From assembly GCA_003589585.1 (NCBI GenBank), contig QYYE01000006.1, positions 1 through 36,658 of the forward strand: a stretch of DNA of 36,658 bases, in the 5' to 3' direction. Both the position numbers and the translations under genes were made by a program. The notes below the pieces were generated by a model. The model was given only the letters and a program-made list of their open reading frames with translations, was not told the DNA's origin and did not search any database. Shown piece after piece: positions 1 through 7,857 of this stretch. The first letter of the stretch is position 1; every line of letters starts with the position of its first letter. Origin of the DNA: Candidatus Bathyarchaeota archaeon. Lineage in GTDB: Archaea > Thermoproteota > Bathyarchaeia > Bathyarchaeales > Bathycorpusculaceae.

Positions 1-560
1 TTGCGCACATCCAAAGCTTCAACCAAAGCTCTGCCAACCTCCAATGCAGAATCGTAATCCTGCATCAAAAAACAAATCGGCACCAACCTAAACGTGCTTC
101 CATACAGGTACTGCAGAAAAGGCAGTTGAACCTCAATTGAGTGCTCAAACCGATGCGCCAACTCATCCACATCTACAAGCCTCGTTTCATGCAAAACCGC
201 ATCAGCAACTTCAGTGTCAACCTCTACATCGCCAAGTGGGGTACGCCAAATACCCTCGCGAATCAAACTCAAAGCACTACCGCAGCCAGTATGGTTTGGA
301 CCTAAAACAATAACCGTGTCTGGCGCTCCATCTAAAGCTAACTCAAAATACGCTGAGGCAGCCACAACTCCAGAACACATGTAACCCGCATGGGGACAAA
401 CCAACCCCACAATTTGCCTCGGATGGCTGTGTCTGTTAACCTGGGGCAAACGTCCAGGACCAAGACGGCTTAAAAAACAAGACTTAACTTGAGACCTAAG
501 CGATTCAGCGTCACCTTCATAAAACTGTCCAGCGACAGTTGGACGCCGAATCAACAGCAA
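1..560 (-). CDS. MEMO family protein (partial, cut by window edge)
   Basis: This is the N-terminal ~186 residues of a MEMO-like protein; the rest lies beyond base 1. Visible family motifs are RRPTVAGQFYE at the start, CPHAGYMCSG near residue 53, LGPNHTG, TPLGDVEVD and EHSIEVQLPFLQ. MEMO proteins share the fold of class III extradiol dioxygenases, and the conserved His residues in HAGY, NHTG and EHS are the expected metal-site residues; their role in archaea is unsettled. There is no ATG. I chose TTG at 560 because the Glu-rich end of rpsB supplies a GGAGG at about 572-578, ten bases upstream. TTG at 554 is the alternative. It lies 4 bases after the rpsB stop, so translational coupling is likely. 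An rpsB-MEMO order is common in archaea. Absent from simple ORF calls because it has no stop in the window. Confidence 0.9.
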   Translation of the reverse strand, partial: MLLIRRPTVAGQFYEGDAESLRSQVKSCFLSRLGPGRLPQVNRHSHPRQIVGLVCPHAGYMCSGVVAASAYFELALDGAPDTVIVLGPNHTGCGSALSLIREGIWRTPLGDVEVDTEVADAVLHETRLVDVDELAHRFEHSIEVQLPFLQYLYGSTFRLVPICFLMQDYDSALEVGRALVEALDVR

Positions 561-564
561 AAGT

Positions 565-1305
565 TTAGGGTTCCTCCTCCTCTTCCCGGGAGATTTTGGC
601 TTCAAAGTCCTCTATAGTTGCGGGGATGTCTTTGTCGGGTGCAATTTCGCCTCGTTCACGCAGAACCTGCCTTGTCAGTAACCAGAATATGACTGCTAAG
701 GCTCTTCTGCCCTTGTTGTTGGTTGGAATGACAAGGTCTACTCCTGCAAACTCGTTGTCAGTGCTGCATAAAGCGACAATCGGGATTCCCACTTTGGAGG
801 CTTCCTTGACAGCTTGTGCGTCTGCTCTTGGGTCAGAAACCACGATGACTTCTGGGTCGATGCGGCTTGAGTACTGCGGATTAGAAAGCTGTCCCGGGAT
901 GAATCTGCCGATGAGCGGTGTTGCTCCTGTTATTTTACAGAATTTCTTGACGGGTTCATGCGCGTAAAGTCTGGTTGCTGCAACTGCAACTTTTGCTGGT
1001 TCATAGCGTGAGAGGAATTTTGCGGTTACTCTGATGCGGTCGTCTGTTTTTTTAACGTCTAGAACAAACAAGCCATCAGGTCTAACACGATAGATGAATG
1101 GTTCCATGTCTAGGGTTTTCATTCGGGTGCCGATGTGTATGCCTGCAGAAAGCAATGTGTCTCTCGGTAGGAGAAGTTGTTCTTCTGCTGGTACAGGCGG
1201 GGTTTCCTGTGGCTTTTCAGCTTCCACAGTGTTAACTTGGATTATTTCTTCTTGATTTTCTACTGTTTCTGGTTCGATTTCTTCTCTTATTTCATCTTCT
1301 GCCAT
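565..1305 (-). CDS. rpsB: 30S ribosomal protein uS2
   Basis: Small-subunit ribosomal protein of 246 residues. The S2 core starts near residue 45 (LLSAGIHIGTR) and continues through FIPGQLSNP and the PRADAQAVKEA segment, ending about residue 230. The first ~45 residues are a Glu/Pro-rich acidic extension and the C-terminus is a Glu run; both are common in archaeal S2 and probably disordered. It starts at ATG, 16 bases after the enolase stop, and is followed 4 bases later by the MEMO gene, so eno-rpsB-MEMO looks like one operon. The usual archaeal partners upstream of eno (rpoK, rpoN, uS9, uL13) are not in this window. Confidence 0.97.
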   Translation of the reverse strand: MAEDEIREEIEPETVENQEEIIQVNTVEAEKPQETPPVPAEEQLLLPRDTLLSAGIHIGTRMKTLDMEPFIYRVRPDGLFVLDVKKTDDRIRVTAKFLSRYEPAKVAVAATRLYAHEPVKKFCKITGATPLIGRFIPGQLSNPQYSSRIDPEVIVVSDPRADAQAVKEASKVGIPIVALCSTDNEFAGVDLVIPTNNKGRRALAVIFWLLTRQVLRERGEIAPDKDIPATIEDFEAKISREEEEEP

Positions 1306-1321
1306 GTTTCTTATCCTTCTA

Positions 1322-2575
1322 TTAGCGTATTTTTAAGTCAGCCATTCTGGCTCTGTCGCCAAGGAAATGCTCAATCCGTATTAGCTCGTTTAACTTGGCA
1401 ATTCTTGCGCCTTCCACAACGCCAGTTTTTATTACTGGACATCGGTAAGCTACTGCCAAATGCGCTATATGCCAATCGCATGTGTCTCCGGAACGGTGGG
1501 AAACGACTGGTTGATAACCGTTGCGTTGAGCTGTTTCTATTGTTTCAGCTGCATCGGTTAAGGTTCCTATCTGGTTGACTTTTACTATGATGGCGTTTCC
1601 AGCGTTAATCTTTATTCCATTATTTAACCTTTCAGTATTGGTTGTGAATAAATCATCCCCACAAATTAAGCAGTTTTTGGCTTTTCGGGTTAGCTCTGCA
1701 AAACTCTCAAAGTCATCCTCATGAAATGGATCTTCCACGTATGCGAGATGATACTTGTCGATTAACTCCAGCATGAACTCAAGTTGCTCAGCGGTGTCAC
1801 GTTTTTTATCCTCGTTACCGTAGAAGTATATTTCTTCTTTTGGCTTCCACAACGAGGAAGCAGCAACATCTAAGCCAAAGCCGCACTCAAAATCTAATTC
1901 ATTGCCAACTTCCTCGCAGGCTTTAGCGATTACCTCAAAAGCGTCAACGGTGTCGATGTTGGCAATCCACGCGCCTTCATCGCTTTTTCCACCGTTAAAC
2001 GTGGTGCTTTTCTTTTTCAGTGAATCGCCGATTTTCTTGTGAATCAAGGTGTTGGCAGTTTGGGCTTCAAGGAAAGTTTCAGCGCCATGCGGCAACGCCA
2101 AGTATTCTTGAATGTCAGGTGCTTTGCCTCTTGCGTGCTGTCCACCGCTAATGCAGTTCCCCAGCGGATAAGGCAGCGAGTTTGCGACGTTTCCTCCGAG
2201 AAACTGGAACAAGAGCAAACCATGCGAGTTTGCAGCTGCTTCAGCATTGGCAAGAGAGACGGCAAAGGCTGTGTTTCCGCCGATGTTTTTGAAATCGGTT
2301 GTGCCGTCGATTTCGTGCAGCGTGTTATCAATTTCCTCTTGGAAGTCAGCGTTTAACCCTGCTAGTTCAGGAGCAATTAAGTCGTCAATTTTTTTGATGG
2401 CTTGCTCAACACCGCCAGTGGGGTAATTAACCACTTCAGCTTTTCCACGACTTTTCCCGGCGGGTGCGGCTGCTCTGCCAAAACCAGCGGTGGTGATAAC
2501 GTCAACTTCTATGGTTTCTTCTCCGCGGTTATTGAAAATTTTTCTAGCAATGAGGTCTTCGATGATTGATGACAC
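1322..2575 (-). CDS. eno: Enolase (divergent)
   Basis: Phosphopyruvate hydratase, interconverting 2-phosphoglycerate and phosphoenolpyruvate in glycolysis and gluconeogenesis. Family marks are GGQHA, DIQEYLALP (catalytic-site Glu), SDEGAW, VEDPFHEDD, CGDDLFTTN, VKVNQIGTLTD, VVSHRSGDT and IKTG, so the metal ligands, catalytic Lys and His/Arg/Ser of the C-terminal barrel are present. Odd points: the first mobile loop reads PAGKSRG instead of the usual PSGASTG, and the segment after SHRSGDT (CDWHIAHLAVA, then KTGVVEGARIAK) departs from the normal EDT.IADLAV and KTG..CRSER. The frame opens from TTG at 2590, but GTG at 2575 has a GAGG at 2585-2588 nine bases upstream and removes a non-conserved extension, giving 417 residues. 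First gene of eno-rpsB-MEMO. Confidence 0.9.
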   Translation of the reverse strand: MSSIIEDLIARKIFNNRGEETIEVDVITTAGFGRAAAPAGKSRGKAEVVNYPTGGVEQAIKKIDDLIAPELAGLNADFQEEIDNTLHEIDGTTDFKNIGGNTAFAVSLANAEAAANSHGLLLFQFLGGNVANSLPYPLGNCISGGQHARGKAPDIQEYLALPHGAETFLEAQTANTLIHKKIGDSLKKKSTTFNGGKSDEGAWIANIDTVDAFEVIAKACEEVGNELDFECGFGLDVAASSLWKPKEEIYFYGNEDKKRDTAEQLEFMLELIDKYHLAYVEDPFHEDDFESFAELTRKAKNCLICGDDLFTTNTERLNNGIKINAGNAIIVKVNQIGTLTDAAETIETAQRNGYQPVVSHRSGDTCDWHIAHLAVAYRCPVIKTGVVEGARIAKLNELIRIEHFLGDRARMADLKIR

Positions 2576-2672
2576 GCTTTTAAACCTCAAGAGGCTATAC
2601 TTTTGTCACCAGCTTATTTTAGGTTTCGGAAGACAAACCCTTCAAGCTAACGCTAAAAAATTTCTATAGTCC

Positions 2673-2680
2673 CTTTTATA
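2673..2680 (-). promoter_or_regulatory. TATA box for eno-rpsB-MEMO operon
   Basis: On the minus strand this reads TATAAAAG, a good archaeal box A. It predicts transcription starting near 2650 and a 5' leader of about 75 bases before the GTG at 2575. Confidence 0.6.
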
Positions 2681-2960
2681 CTCTCAACGTTCGCTAAGTT
2701 AACTATCAAATTAACGTGTGCTCATGAAAGCAATTTTGCAACAACATTCGCCTGGTGAGATTTGCGCTTAATTACTTGCAAAAACTAGTGGGAGTTTCAA
2801 TTAATATGTTGGAAAAACGTTTGTTGCTCTGCATGACCTCCCCTCCCTATTTAAAGAGACAATTGGTTGTGGGCTTAAAATTGGTGCAAAGTTGAGGGAA
2901 GTTTACTTGCACTGGCACTAAAAAAAGGGGGAGAGAGATTGCTATGGCTTATTGTTGTTT
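2681..2960. other. Intergenic stretch between eno and the beta-propeller gene
   Basis: With the eno promoter region, 370 bases here carry no convincing gene. Only very short frames (15-29 codons) occur. A G-rich minus-strand motif at 2821-2857 (TTTAAATA followed by GGGAGGGGAGGTCATG) resembles a box A next to a ribosome-binding site, but the frame behind it has only 20 codons. A closely similar motif occurs at 27661-27700. The A-run at 2920-2926 is the likely terminator of the minus-strand gene that ends at 2961. Confidence 0.5.
2920..2926 (-). terminator. T-run terminator of the beta-propeller gene
   Basis: Seven consecutive T on the minus strand, preceded by a run of C, 35 bases after the stop at 2961. 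Archaeal RNA polymerase terminates at such T-runs without needing a hairpin. Confidence 0.5.
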
Positions 2961-5462
2961 TTATGGGCGTTTCCTTAGCAGCAGTGCCAGTATAGCGCCC
3001 ACTATAGCAATTGCCAATATTATTGCAATGGTAGAGATTGCAAAGTACATTTCCGTTGGAGGAGCAGTTACTGTTGGTTCTTCAACGCCTTTGGTTGCCG
3101 CGTCGTCTACGATAAAGGCGGTTTGAGAGTGTGAAGCATAGTAAGAGTTTGAGCCAGCAAAGGTTGCAAAGACTGTGTACTTGCCAGAAATGTCGGGTTT
3201 CCATTCAAAACTGTAAACACCGCTAGCATCACTGGTTGCTGTGCCAATGTTTCTGTAGTTACCGTTTGCATCAATCACATCGATTATTACTGAAACGCCT
3301 ACAGCGTCAGTGGGACGTGAGGACTGCGTGTATACGTACTCCATCCAATCGCTTATGCTCTCGTCAGAAACAGCCGGAACACCGTTTGGAAAGCGTGCTC
3401 TTAAAGCGTAATCCTCGGTTCCTGGAGAAACATCGGTAACAGTGCCTTTTATCAACACAGACCTGCCTAACTCAACAGAAACATCAGGCGCTGTCACGGT
3501 AATAGCGCTTGGACCTTTACCTATAGCATGTATGCGGTTATCATAAGCGTTGAACATCGCTATTGTGCTGTCTCCAATAATGGGGTAGCCTCCCCAGTGA
3601 ACACCGCGTATGCTAATGTTCCAAATTTCTCTGCCAGTTTCTAAGTCAAGACAGATGTAGGGTGCACCGCGTGGCATAGGGTCGACCGGAGAGTGTTCAG
3701 CATGGTTTAGGTAGATTTTTCCGCCCGCAATAAAGGAAAGGTACAGCGGCCAATTGTGCCCCCACAATATTTCATTGAACTGGTCTTCAGCATCGTACGT
3801 CCATAAGAGTTGTCCTGTCTGGGCACTATAAGCGTGTACTCTTCCGCCCATTCCGCCTGAAATGACCTTGCCCTCTGTAATCGATGTTACGCCCCGTCTC
3901 CAATTTGCGATTGTAAAGATATCTACAGGCAACTGTGGCTCAGTTGGCCCCCATAGCTGGCTTCCAGTGTCTAAGCTCAAAGCAACAAGTTGTCGTGTGG
4001 ATTGTAAGCCTACAACAAAGATGCTTTCAGTCACGCTAGCACCGATAAAGGCATTGCCCGCTTGGTTTACAGGCGGATTCCATGTTACATTGAACAATAA
4101 TTGTCCTTCTCGTCCAGGCTTTAAATCCAAAGCCCAGAACACCTGTGACCAATCTCCTCGCAGTATGGCTAGATGAGTTGACCAAGCATCATCTGTTCCG
4201 CCCAGCACTCTGTCTTCAAGAACTGAAAGAACACGTCCTGGCAAACCTCGAGGTATGGTTTTGTTCCATTGAATGCCTTTTGCCCCGTCAAGCACAAGCC
4301 CTTTGTCTCCTCGAATCCAGCTTCCCTGATTTGAAGCTGTCCTATCGGCAGTGACAACCAAAGTTGAGTTCCACAAGGTCATCCAGCCGTTTGCCATGTT
4401 AACCGTGTACACCAGGATTTCACCGCTTGGACCGTATATGGGGGTGGATCCTGAAGGCACATTTTTAATTCCAAATACCCATCGTCCAGTAGCTGGATCA
4501 AAGGCGTTCCAAGTGCTGCCGACCGTTGTCCACAAGTAGGCATATGCTCCGTGAACGTTGAATGAGTCCCAATAGAAAACTTGCCCGAACGCTAACCTTG
4601 TATTATTCCAGTTCTTAACCCATAGTTCTTCCCCAGTCTTCAAATTTACAGCGACGACTTCCTGTTCAACTCTTGTTCCTCCGTCGGCTTGGAACCTGTT
4701 ATAATAGAGCACTCCGCCGATGATAACAGAGTTTAAGAAGTACCCCTCGTATGCGTCTCCAAAGTCAAATGCATGAGGACCCAGTGAACCGCCAGCTAGC
4801 CCGCCTATTGTGAGCGGTTTTGCCCACAATATGTGACCAGATTCGGGGGCATCTTCGTTGTTGTCAGCAACCCAATTCCAGTAAGGATAGTTGTCTAGTG
4901 CTGCACCCCACAGCCAGTTTCCTGAAATTGTGTACCATTCTCTGTTCTGGGCATTTATCGGGCGAATCCAGTATTCAGACGGCAGCGGTGTACCTTGATA
5001 ATATGGTATGGGGGTCTCTTGTACTGTTAATGCAAACCTCTCGCTGTCGCTGGCTTCATAATATACGTCTGCTTGAGTCCAGTTGTACCATTGTGCAGGG
5101 AAATGCGTCTGGAAGTAATAGGTGCCAATCATAGTAGGGATGTACAGTGTGCCTGTTGAACCAGTTGCATCGGTTCTGAATGGACCTAATGTTTCCGACG
5201 TATTGTCTGGTTTGGTAACGGTTACTGTTAGACCTTCCCAGCCATCAGTGTGAATACTGAGATAATCTGAGATTCCCACCCAGATTAACACTTCTTGACC
5301 TACGCCTACAGGATTTGGAATAACAGTGCAGAAAGCGTAGGTCATTTTGTTGCGGATGGGTCTTTGCGCGTTAGCGGCAGGTATAGCAGCAAGTGATAGG
5401 GTGAAAGTTGCGATTAAAACCATAGCAATCGTAGAGATAGCCATGAATTTTCTAATTCTCAA
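2961..5462 (-). CDS. Secreted, membrane-anchored PQQ-like beta-propeller protein
   Basis: An 833-residue extracellular protein. The N-terminus has a short basic stretch, a hydrophobic core (about residues 8-30) and AANA, a typical signal peptide. Residues ~35-150 look like an Ig-type domain. Repeated blades follow, with pairs such as LKTGEELWVKNW, LDTGSQLWGP, AQTGQLLWTYD and LETGREIWN, the hallmark of PQQ-type (WD40-like) propellers. Near 655-780 lies another beta-sandwich (VTAPDVSVELG... through SGKYTVFATFAG). The last ~25 residues form one membrane helix followed by RKRP. No catalytic residues can be assigned; a cell-surface binding or scaffold role is inferred. TTG at 5462 keeps the basic n-region; ATG at 5444 is an alternative. 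Monocistronic by its own promoter and terminator. Confidence 0.85.
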   Translation of the reverse strand: MRIRKFMAISTIAMVLIATFTLSLAAIPAANAQRPIRNKMTYAFCTVIPNPVGVGQEVLIWVGISDYLSIHTDGWEGLTVTVTKPDNTSETLGPFRTDATGSTGTLYIPTMIGTYYFQTHFPAQWYNWTQADVYYEASDSERFALTVQETPIPYYQGTPLPSEYWIRPINAQNREWYTISGNWLWGAALDNYPYWNWVADNNEDAPESGHILWAKPLTIGGLAGGSLGPHAFDFGDAYEGYFLNSVIIGGVLYYNRFQADGGTRVEQEVVAVNLKTGEELWVKNWNNTRLAFGQVFYWDSFNVHGAYAYLWTTVGSTWNAFDPATGRWVFGIKNVPSGSTPIYGPSGEILVYTVNMANGWMTLWNSTLVVTADRTASNQGSWIRGDKGLVLDGAKGIQWNKTIPRGLPGRVLSVLEDRVLGGTDDAWSTHLAILRGDWSQVFWALDLKPGREGQLLFNVTWNPPVNQAGNAFIGASVTESIFVVGLQSTRQLVALSLDTGSQLWGPTEPQLPVDIFTIANWRRGVTSITEGKVISGGMGGRVHAYSAQTGQLLWTYDAEDQFNEILWGHNWPLYLSFIAGGKIYLNHAEHSPVDPMPRGAPYICLDLETGREIWNISIRGVHWGGYPIIGDSTIAMFNAYDNRIHAIGKGPSAITVTAPDVSVELGRSVLIKGTVTDVSPGTEDYALRARFPNGVPAVSDESISDWMEYVYTQSSRPTDAVGVSVIIDVIDANGNYRNIGTATSDASGVYSFEWKPDISGKYTVFATFAGSNSYYASHSQTAFIVDDAATKGVEEPTVTAPPTEMYFAISTIAIILAIAIVGAILALLLRKRP

Positions 5463-5544
5463 TTTTCACTTCTCTAAAAGTATATTTGAGCGACAACTCC
5501 GAAAAGAAAGCGTTTTTCGCTCACTAGTTCATACGCTCAGTTGC

Positions 5545-5552
5545 TTATAAAT
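5545..5552 (-). promoter_or_regulatory. TATA box for the beta-propeller gene
   Basis: Minus-strand ATTTATAA within a longer AT tract (5541-5560). Predicted start of transcription is near 5522, giving a leader of about 60 bases. Confidence 0.55.
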
Positions 5553-5635
5553 ACTTATAATGCAAGCATTCGTTGAAGTGCCATGAAAAGTTTTTTCACA
5601 CCAAAATACTCTTCAGGCATATCAGCAACAAACAG

Positions 5636-6958
5636 TTAGCTATTTTTTCGAAACTTACCAAAGAGAGGTTTCATGGAGGGCACAAGGCTAAGCGCTATTA
5701 AAAACAAGGCTACGCTTAAAACTGCTTGGAAGTAGAGCCCATCTATATGCGGCGAAAACAGGTTGAATGGGTAATATGTGCTTGAATCAACATCGAATGC
5801 TACAAGCGTATGTGTTAAGTATTGGTTGAGATAAAGAGCGTTTTCAATCACCGTTCCAGCCAGCAAAACCAACCCAGTCGCCAAAAGGACCGCTTTCAGC
5901 CTAATATTTCCAAGATTTCCAAAATTAACCATCAAAGCGCTTTTCTTTATTAAAGAAGCAGCCAACAAGCAGAAAAACGGTAAAGTAATATAACTGTATT
6001 TGAAAACGCTAACGTAAGGAACAATCAAACCAAAAGCAAAAACAAGCAGCGAATTCAAGCCCAAAACAACGGCTATGGTTGCGGCACAAACCAGGTCTAC
6101 CTTAAAGAAGCCTGCAAGATGCTTCCTAAAGGAAAACGACAAAACCAAGGAGAGGCTTGTTGCAACTAGAATTAGCCAGCCTGCACTGTCCGTCATTAGT
6201 GTAAGCCAAAATATGCTTGAGGGATTAGTAACTAGAACTGGATGAATAAAGTCTGTTGGGAAATATACTCCAAAGAAGTGTTGGTTAGCAAAACCGCCAT
6301 ACCAGACGGCGTGAAGAACAAGCGATGGTACAAGAAAAAGCAGCACTCGCTTCAGCGTTAACTTGAACCCCGTTTGCCTCTGAGTGAAATAGAACAACAC
6401 CAGTGGAACTAGCAAGAATACACTAAACAGCTTAGTCAAGAGCGCCACTGCAAAAATAGCTCCTGAAATTAAAATCAGCTTCTCAGAGCCTTTCCGAACG
6501 GCAATATCCCCGACGATTAAGCAGAGCAGCCCAAAAAAGAGAAATTGATTGTCAATCAGAAACATCCTAGACATGAAAACATGCCATGGGTTGAGGCTAA
6601 ACAGAGCAGCAGCAGCCAACCCTGTTGCTTTTCCATATAATAAGTTGCCCAGCGCGTAGAGGAGCACTACTGAGGCAAGCCCAAAAAAAGTCATAAACCC
6701 CACGCCGTTAACGTATGATAAACCGAACGCTTTGAAAACCAATGCGTCCAAGTAGAAGCCGACTGGAGGCTGATTTATCATGAATCCCGTGGATAAGTAA
6801 GGAAAGCCTAAATTGGCTGTGTTTGTGGCGGCTTCAAACTCTAATGTGGAATCCCAGTTTTGGTATGTTCCCATGGATACTGAGACAATGAGGGATGCTG
6901 CCAAGATGCCGATCATCGGGTAGTGCTCTTTCAAGAAATACTTCAGATTTGCCCTCAA
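5636..6958 (-). CDS. GT39/ArnT-like membrane glycosyltransferase
   Basis: A 440-residue polytopic membrane protein with about 10-11 hydrophobic helices. The first extracytoplasmic loop holds the acidic segment WDSTLEFEAA, followed by INQPPVGFYLDALVFKAFG, the arrangement seen in protein mannosyltransferase and ArnT-type enzymes that use polyprenyl-phosphate sugars; the loop acids are the likely catalytic or metal residues. NPWHVFMSRMFLIDN is another family-like loop. It probably transfers a sugar to lipid or protein on the outer membrane face. Acceptor and sugar cannot be told. It lies upstream of the surface beta-propeller gene on the same strand, but that gene has its own promoter. Confidence 0.75.
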   Translation of the reverse strand: MRANLKYFLKEHYPMIGILAASLIVSVSMGTYQNWDSTLEFEAATNTANLGFPYLSTGFMINQPPVGFYLDALVFKAFGLSYVNGVGFMTFFGLASVVLLYALGNLLYGKATGLAAAALFSLNPWHVFMSRMFLIDNQFLFFGLLCLIVGDIAVRKGSEKLILISGAIFAVALLTKLFSVFLLVPLVLFYFTQRQTGFKLTLKRVLLFLVPSLVLHAVWYGGFANQHFFGVYFPTDFIHPVLVTNPSSIFWLTLMTDSAGWLILVATSLSLVLSFSFRKHLAGFFKVDLVCAATIAVVLGLNSLLVFAFGLIVPYVSVFKYSYITLPFFCLLAASLIKKSALMVNFGNLGNIRLKAVLLATGLVLLAGTVIENALYLNQYLTHTLVAFDVDSSTYYPFNLFSPHIDGLYFQAVLSVALFLIALSLVPSMKPLFGKFRKNS

Positions 6959-7042
6959 ATTCTCTCAGCGCTATCATACTGTAGAGTTTTGGGTTTAATA
7001 TTTTACGCTAAAGCCTCTTTCAAGCTCAAGGACAAACAATAT

Positions 7043-7420
7043 ATGCAAAATCCATGTTACCCTGCCTTGAAGGGATTATTGTTGGCTAAAACCAAAACCC
7101 AACGGTCTGCAATTACCTATGGCTTAGCTGTTTGGTTTGCAATCAACATTCTGCTGATGATAACCATTATTGCAAGCGGCGATTTTGAGGATTTAAACAA
7201 CTGGATTGAGCTAGCGTTGTGGAGTATTTCAATCGCAGGTTTATTGTCGATGAGGCGGTGGGGTGCAGCTTTTGCCACCTTTACCCTGATTTATACGCTG
7301 AGCACAAGCGTGGGCATCTTAATTTACTTCCAAGTGTGGCTAAACGCAGTCAGAGTAATCATAAATGCACCAGCCATCATTTACATGTTCAAGAGCATGT
7401 TTGCAAGCAAATACAAATAA
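7043..7420 (+). CDS. Small membrane protein, unknown
   Basis: Starting at ATG 7043 this gives 125 residues. The longer open frame from 6923 overlaps the start of the divergent glycosyltransferase and lacks hydrophobic or coding-like character before this ATG. The protein has a short basic N-terminus (LLLAKTKTQRSA) and about four hydrophobic helices (residues ~25-45, 52-66, 70-90 and 95-115) and ends MFKSMFASKYK. I do not recognise a family. The AT-rich stretch at about 6990-7005 could be its promoter, shared with the divergent gene. It lies directly upstream of tRNA-Val. Confidence 0.6.
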   Translation: MQNPCYPALKGLLLAKTKTQRSAITYGLAVWFAINILLMITIIASGDFEDLNNWIELALWSISIAGLLSMRRWGAAFATFTLIYTLSTSVGILIYFQVWLNAVRVIINAPAIIYMFKSMFASKYK

Positions 7421-7498
7421 CACACTTTTTACTTGCACAAGGGCATATTCTAGAACAAAATTCTAATATTCACCAAAAGCATCCAAATATCCAAACAG

Positions 7499-7508
7499 CT
7501 TAAATCAA
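7499..7508 (+). promoter_or_regulatory. Probable box A for tRNA-Val
   Basis: The sequence CTTAAATCAA lies about 25 bases before the mature 5' end of the tRNA at 7530, the normal spacing for an archaeal tRNA promoter. Confidence 0.45.
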
Positions 7509-7529
7509 GGCTTAACAACCCAACAGTGA

Positions 7530-7607
7530 GGGCCGGTCGTCTAGCTTGGTTAGGACATTGGCTTTACGAGCCAAAGGTCGCCGGTTCAAGTCCGGCTCGG
7601 CCCACCA
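7530..7607 (+). tRNA. tRNA-Val (anticodon UAC)
   Basis: A complete cloverleaf can be drawn. The acceptor stem is GGGCCGG paired with TCGGCCC (last pair G-T). The D-arm contains GGTTAGGAC. The anticodon stem TTGGC/GCCAA encloses the loop TTTACGA with TAC in the anticodon position, and the T-arm GCCGG/CCGGC holds the TTCAAGT loop. The discriminator is A, followed by an encoded CCA at 7605-7607. There is no intron. UAC reads GUA/GUG valine codons. Its 3' two thirds are duplicated downstream at 7793. Confidence 0.95.
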
Positions 7608-7661
7608 CACTTTACGTTTTTGGTTTTTCTAAGGTATAGAAGAAGGTAGAGGTCCCCTTGC

Positions 7662-7760
7662 TTATCTTCTTTCCGTGGGCTTTGCTGGGGCGTCTGTTTT
7701 TGTTTCAGGGTTTGGTTTCGGATTGCAGACTGGTTGTGGAGTAAGCCTCAAGTCCTGAAC
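7662..7760 (-). pseudogene. Remnant of a second ATPase unit (5' end only)
   Basis: This 32-codon stop-to-stop frame has no ATG; it ends AKPTERR. Its upstream DNA (GGGTTAAGTTCA) and part of its body (CAGTCT, then CCGAAA and CCAAA) match the 5' end of the ATPase gene at 8880-8946 in the same order. Just after it, the sequence runs into the tRNA-Val 3' end, as the ATPase gene runs into the tRNA copy at 7793. I read it as a deletion derivative of the same unit that lost almost all of the ATPase. Not an expressed gene as far as I can see. Confidence 0.4.
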
Positions 7761-7855
7761 TTAACCCCGTTAAGTTATGATTACCACCCAAAGTTAGGAC
7801 ATTGGCTTTACGAGCCAAAGGTCGCCGGTTCAAGTATGGCTCGGTCAATCACACA
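7755..7855 (+). repeat. Second tRNA-Val 3' copy with upstream flank
   Basis: Bases 7793-7835 are identical over 43 bases to 7549-7591 inside tRNA-Val (from GTTAGGAC through the T-loop). Beyond that the copy decays (ATGGCTCGGTCAATCA in place of the true 3' acceptor), so no tRNA can form. The preceding flank (TGAACTTAACCCC, then ACCACCCAAA) matches the flank of a third copy at 8936. This is the typical footprint of integration at a tRNA gene. Confidence 0.8.
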
Positions 7856-7857
7856 CT

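Noticed and set aside
2724-2880. Plus-strand frames of 15 and 29 codons between eno and the beta-propeller gene
   Set aside because: Too short, no ribosome-binding site and no matching promoter.
6923-7042. N-terminal extension of the small membrane protein
   Set aside because: It overlaps the start of the divergent glycosyltransferase and its promoter region; ATG 7043 is more credible.
7793-7855. A second tRNA gene
   Set aside because: The 5' acceptor strand and half the D-arm are missing and the 3' end no longer pairs, so only a fragment remains.
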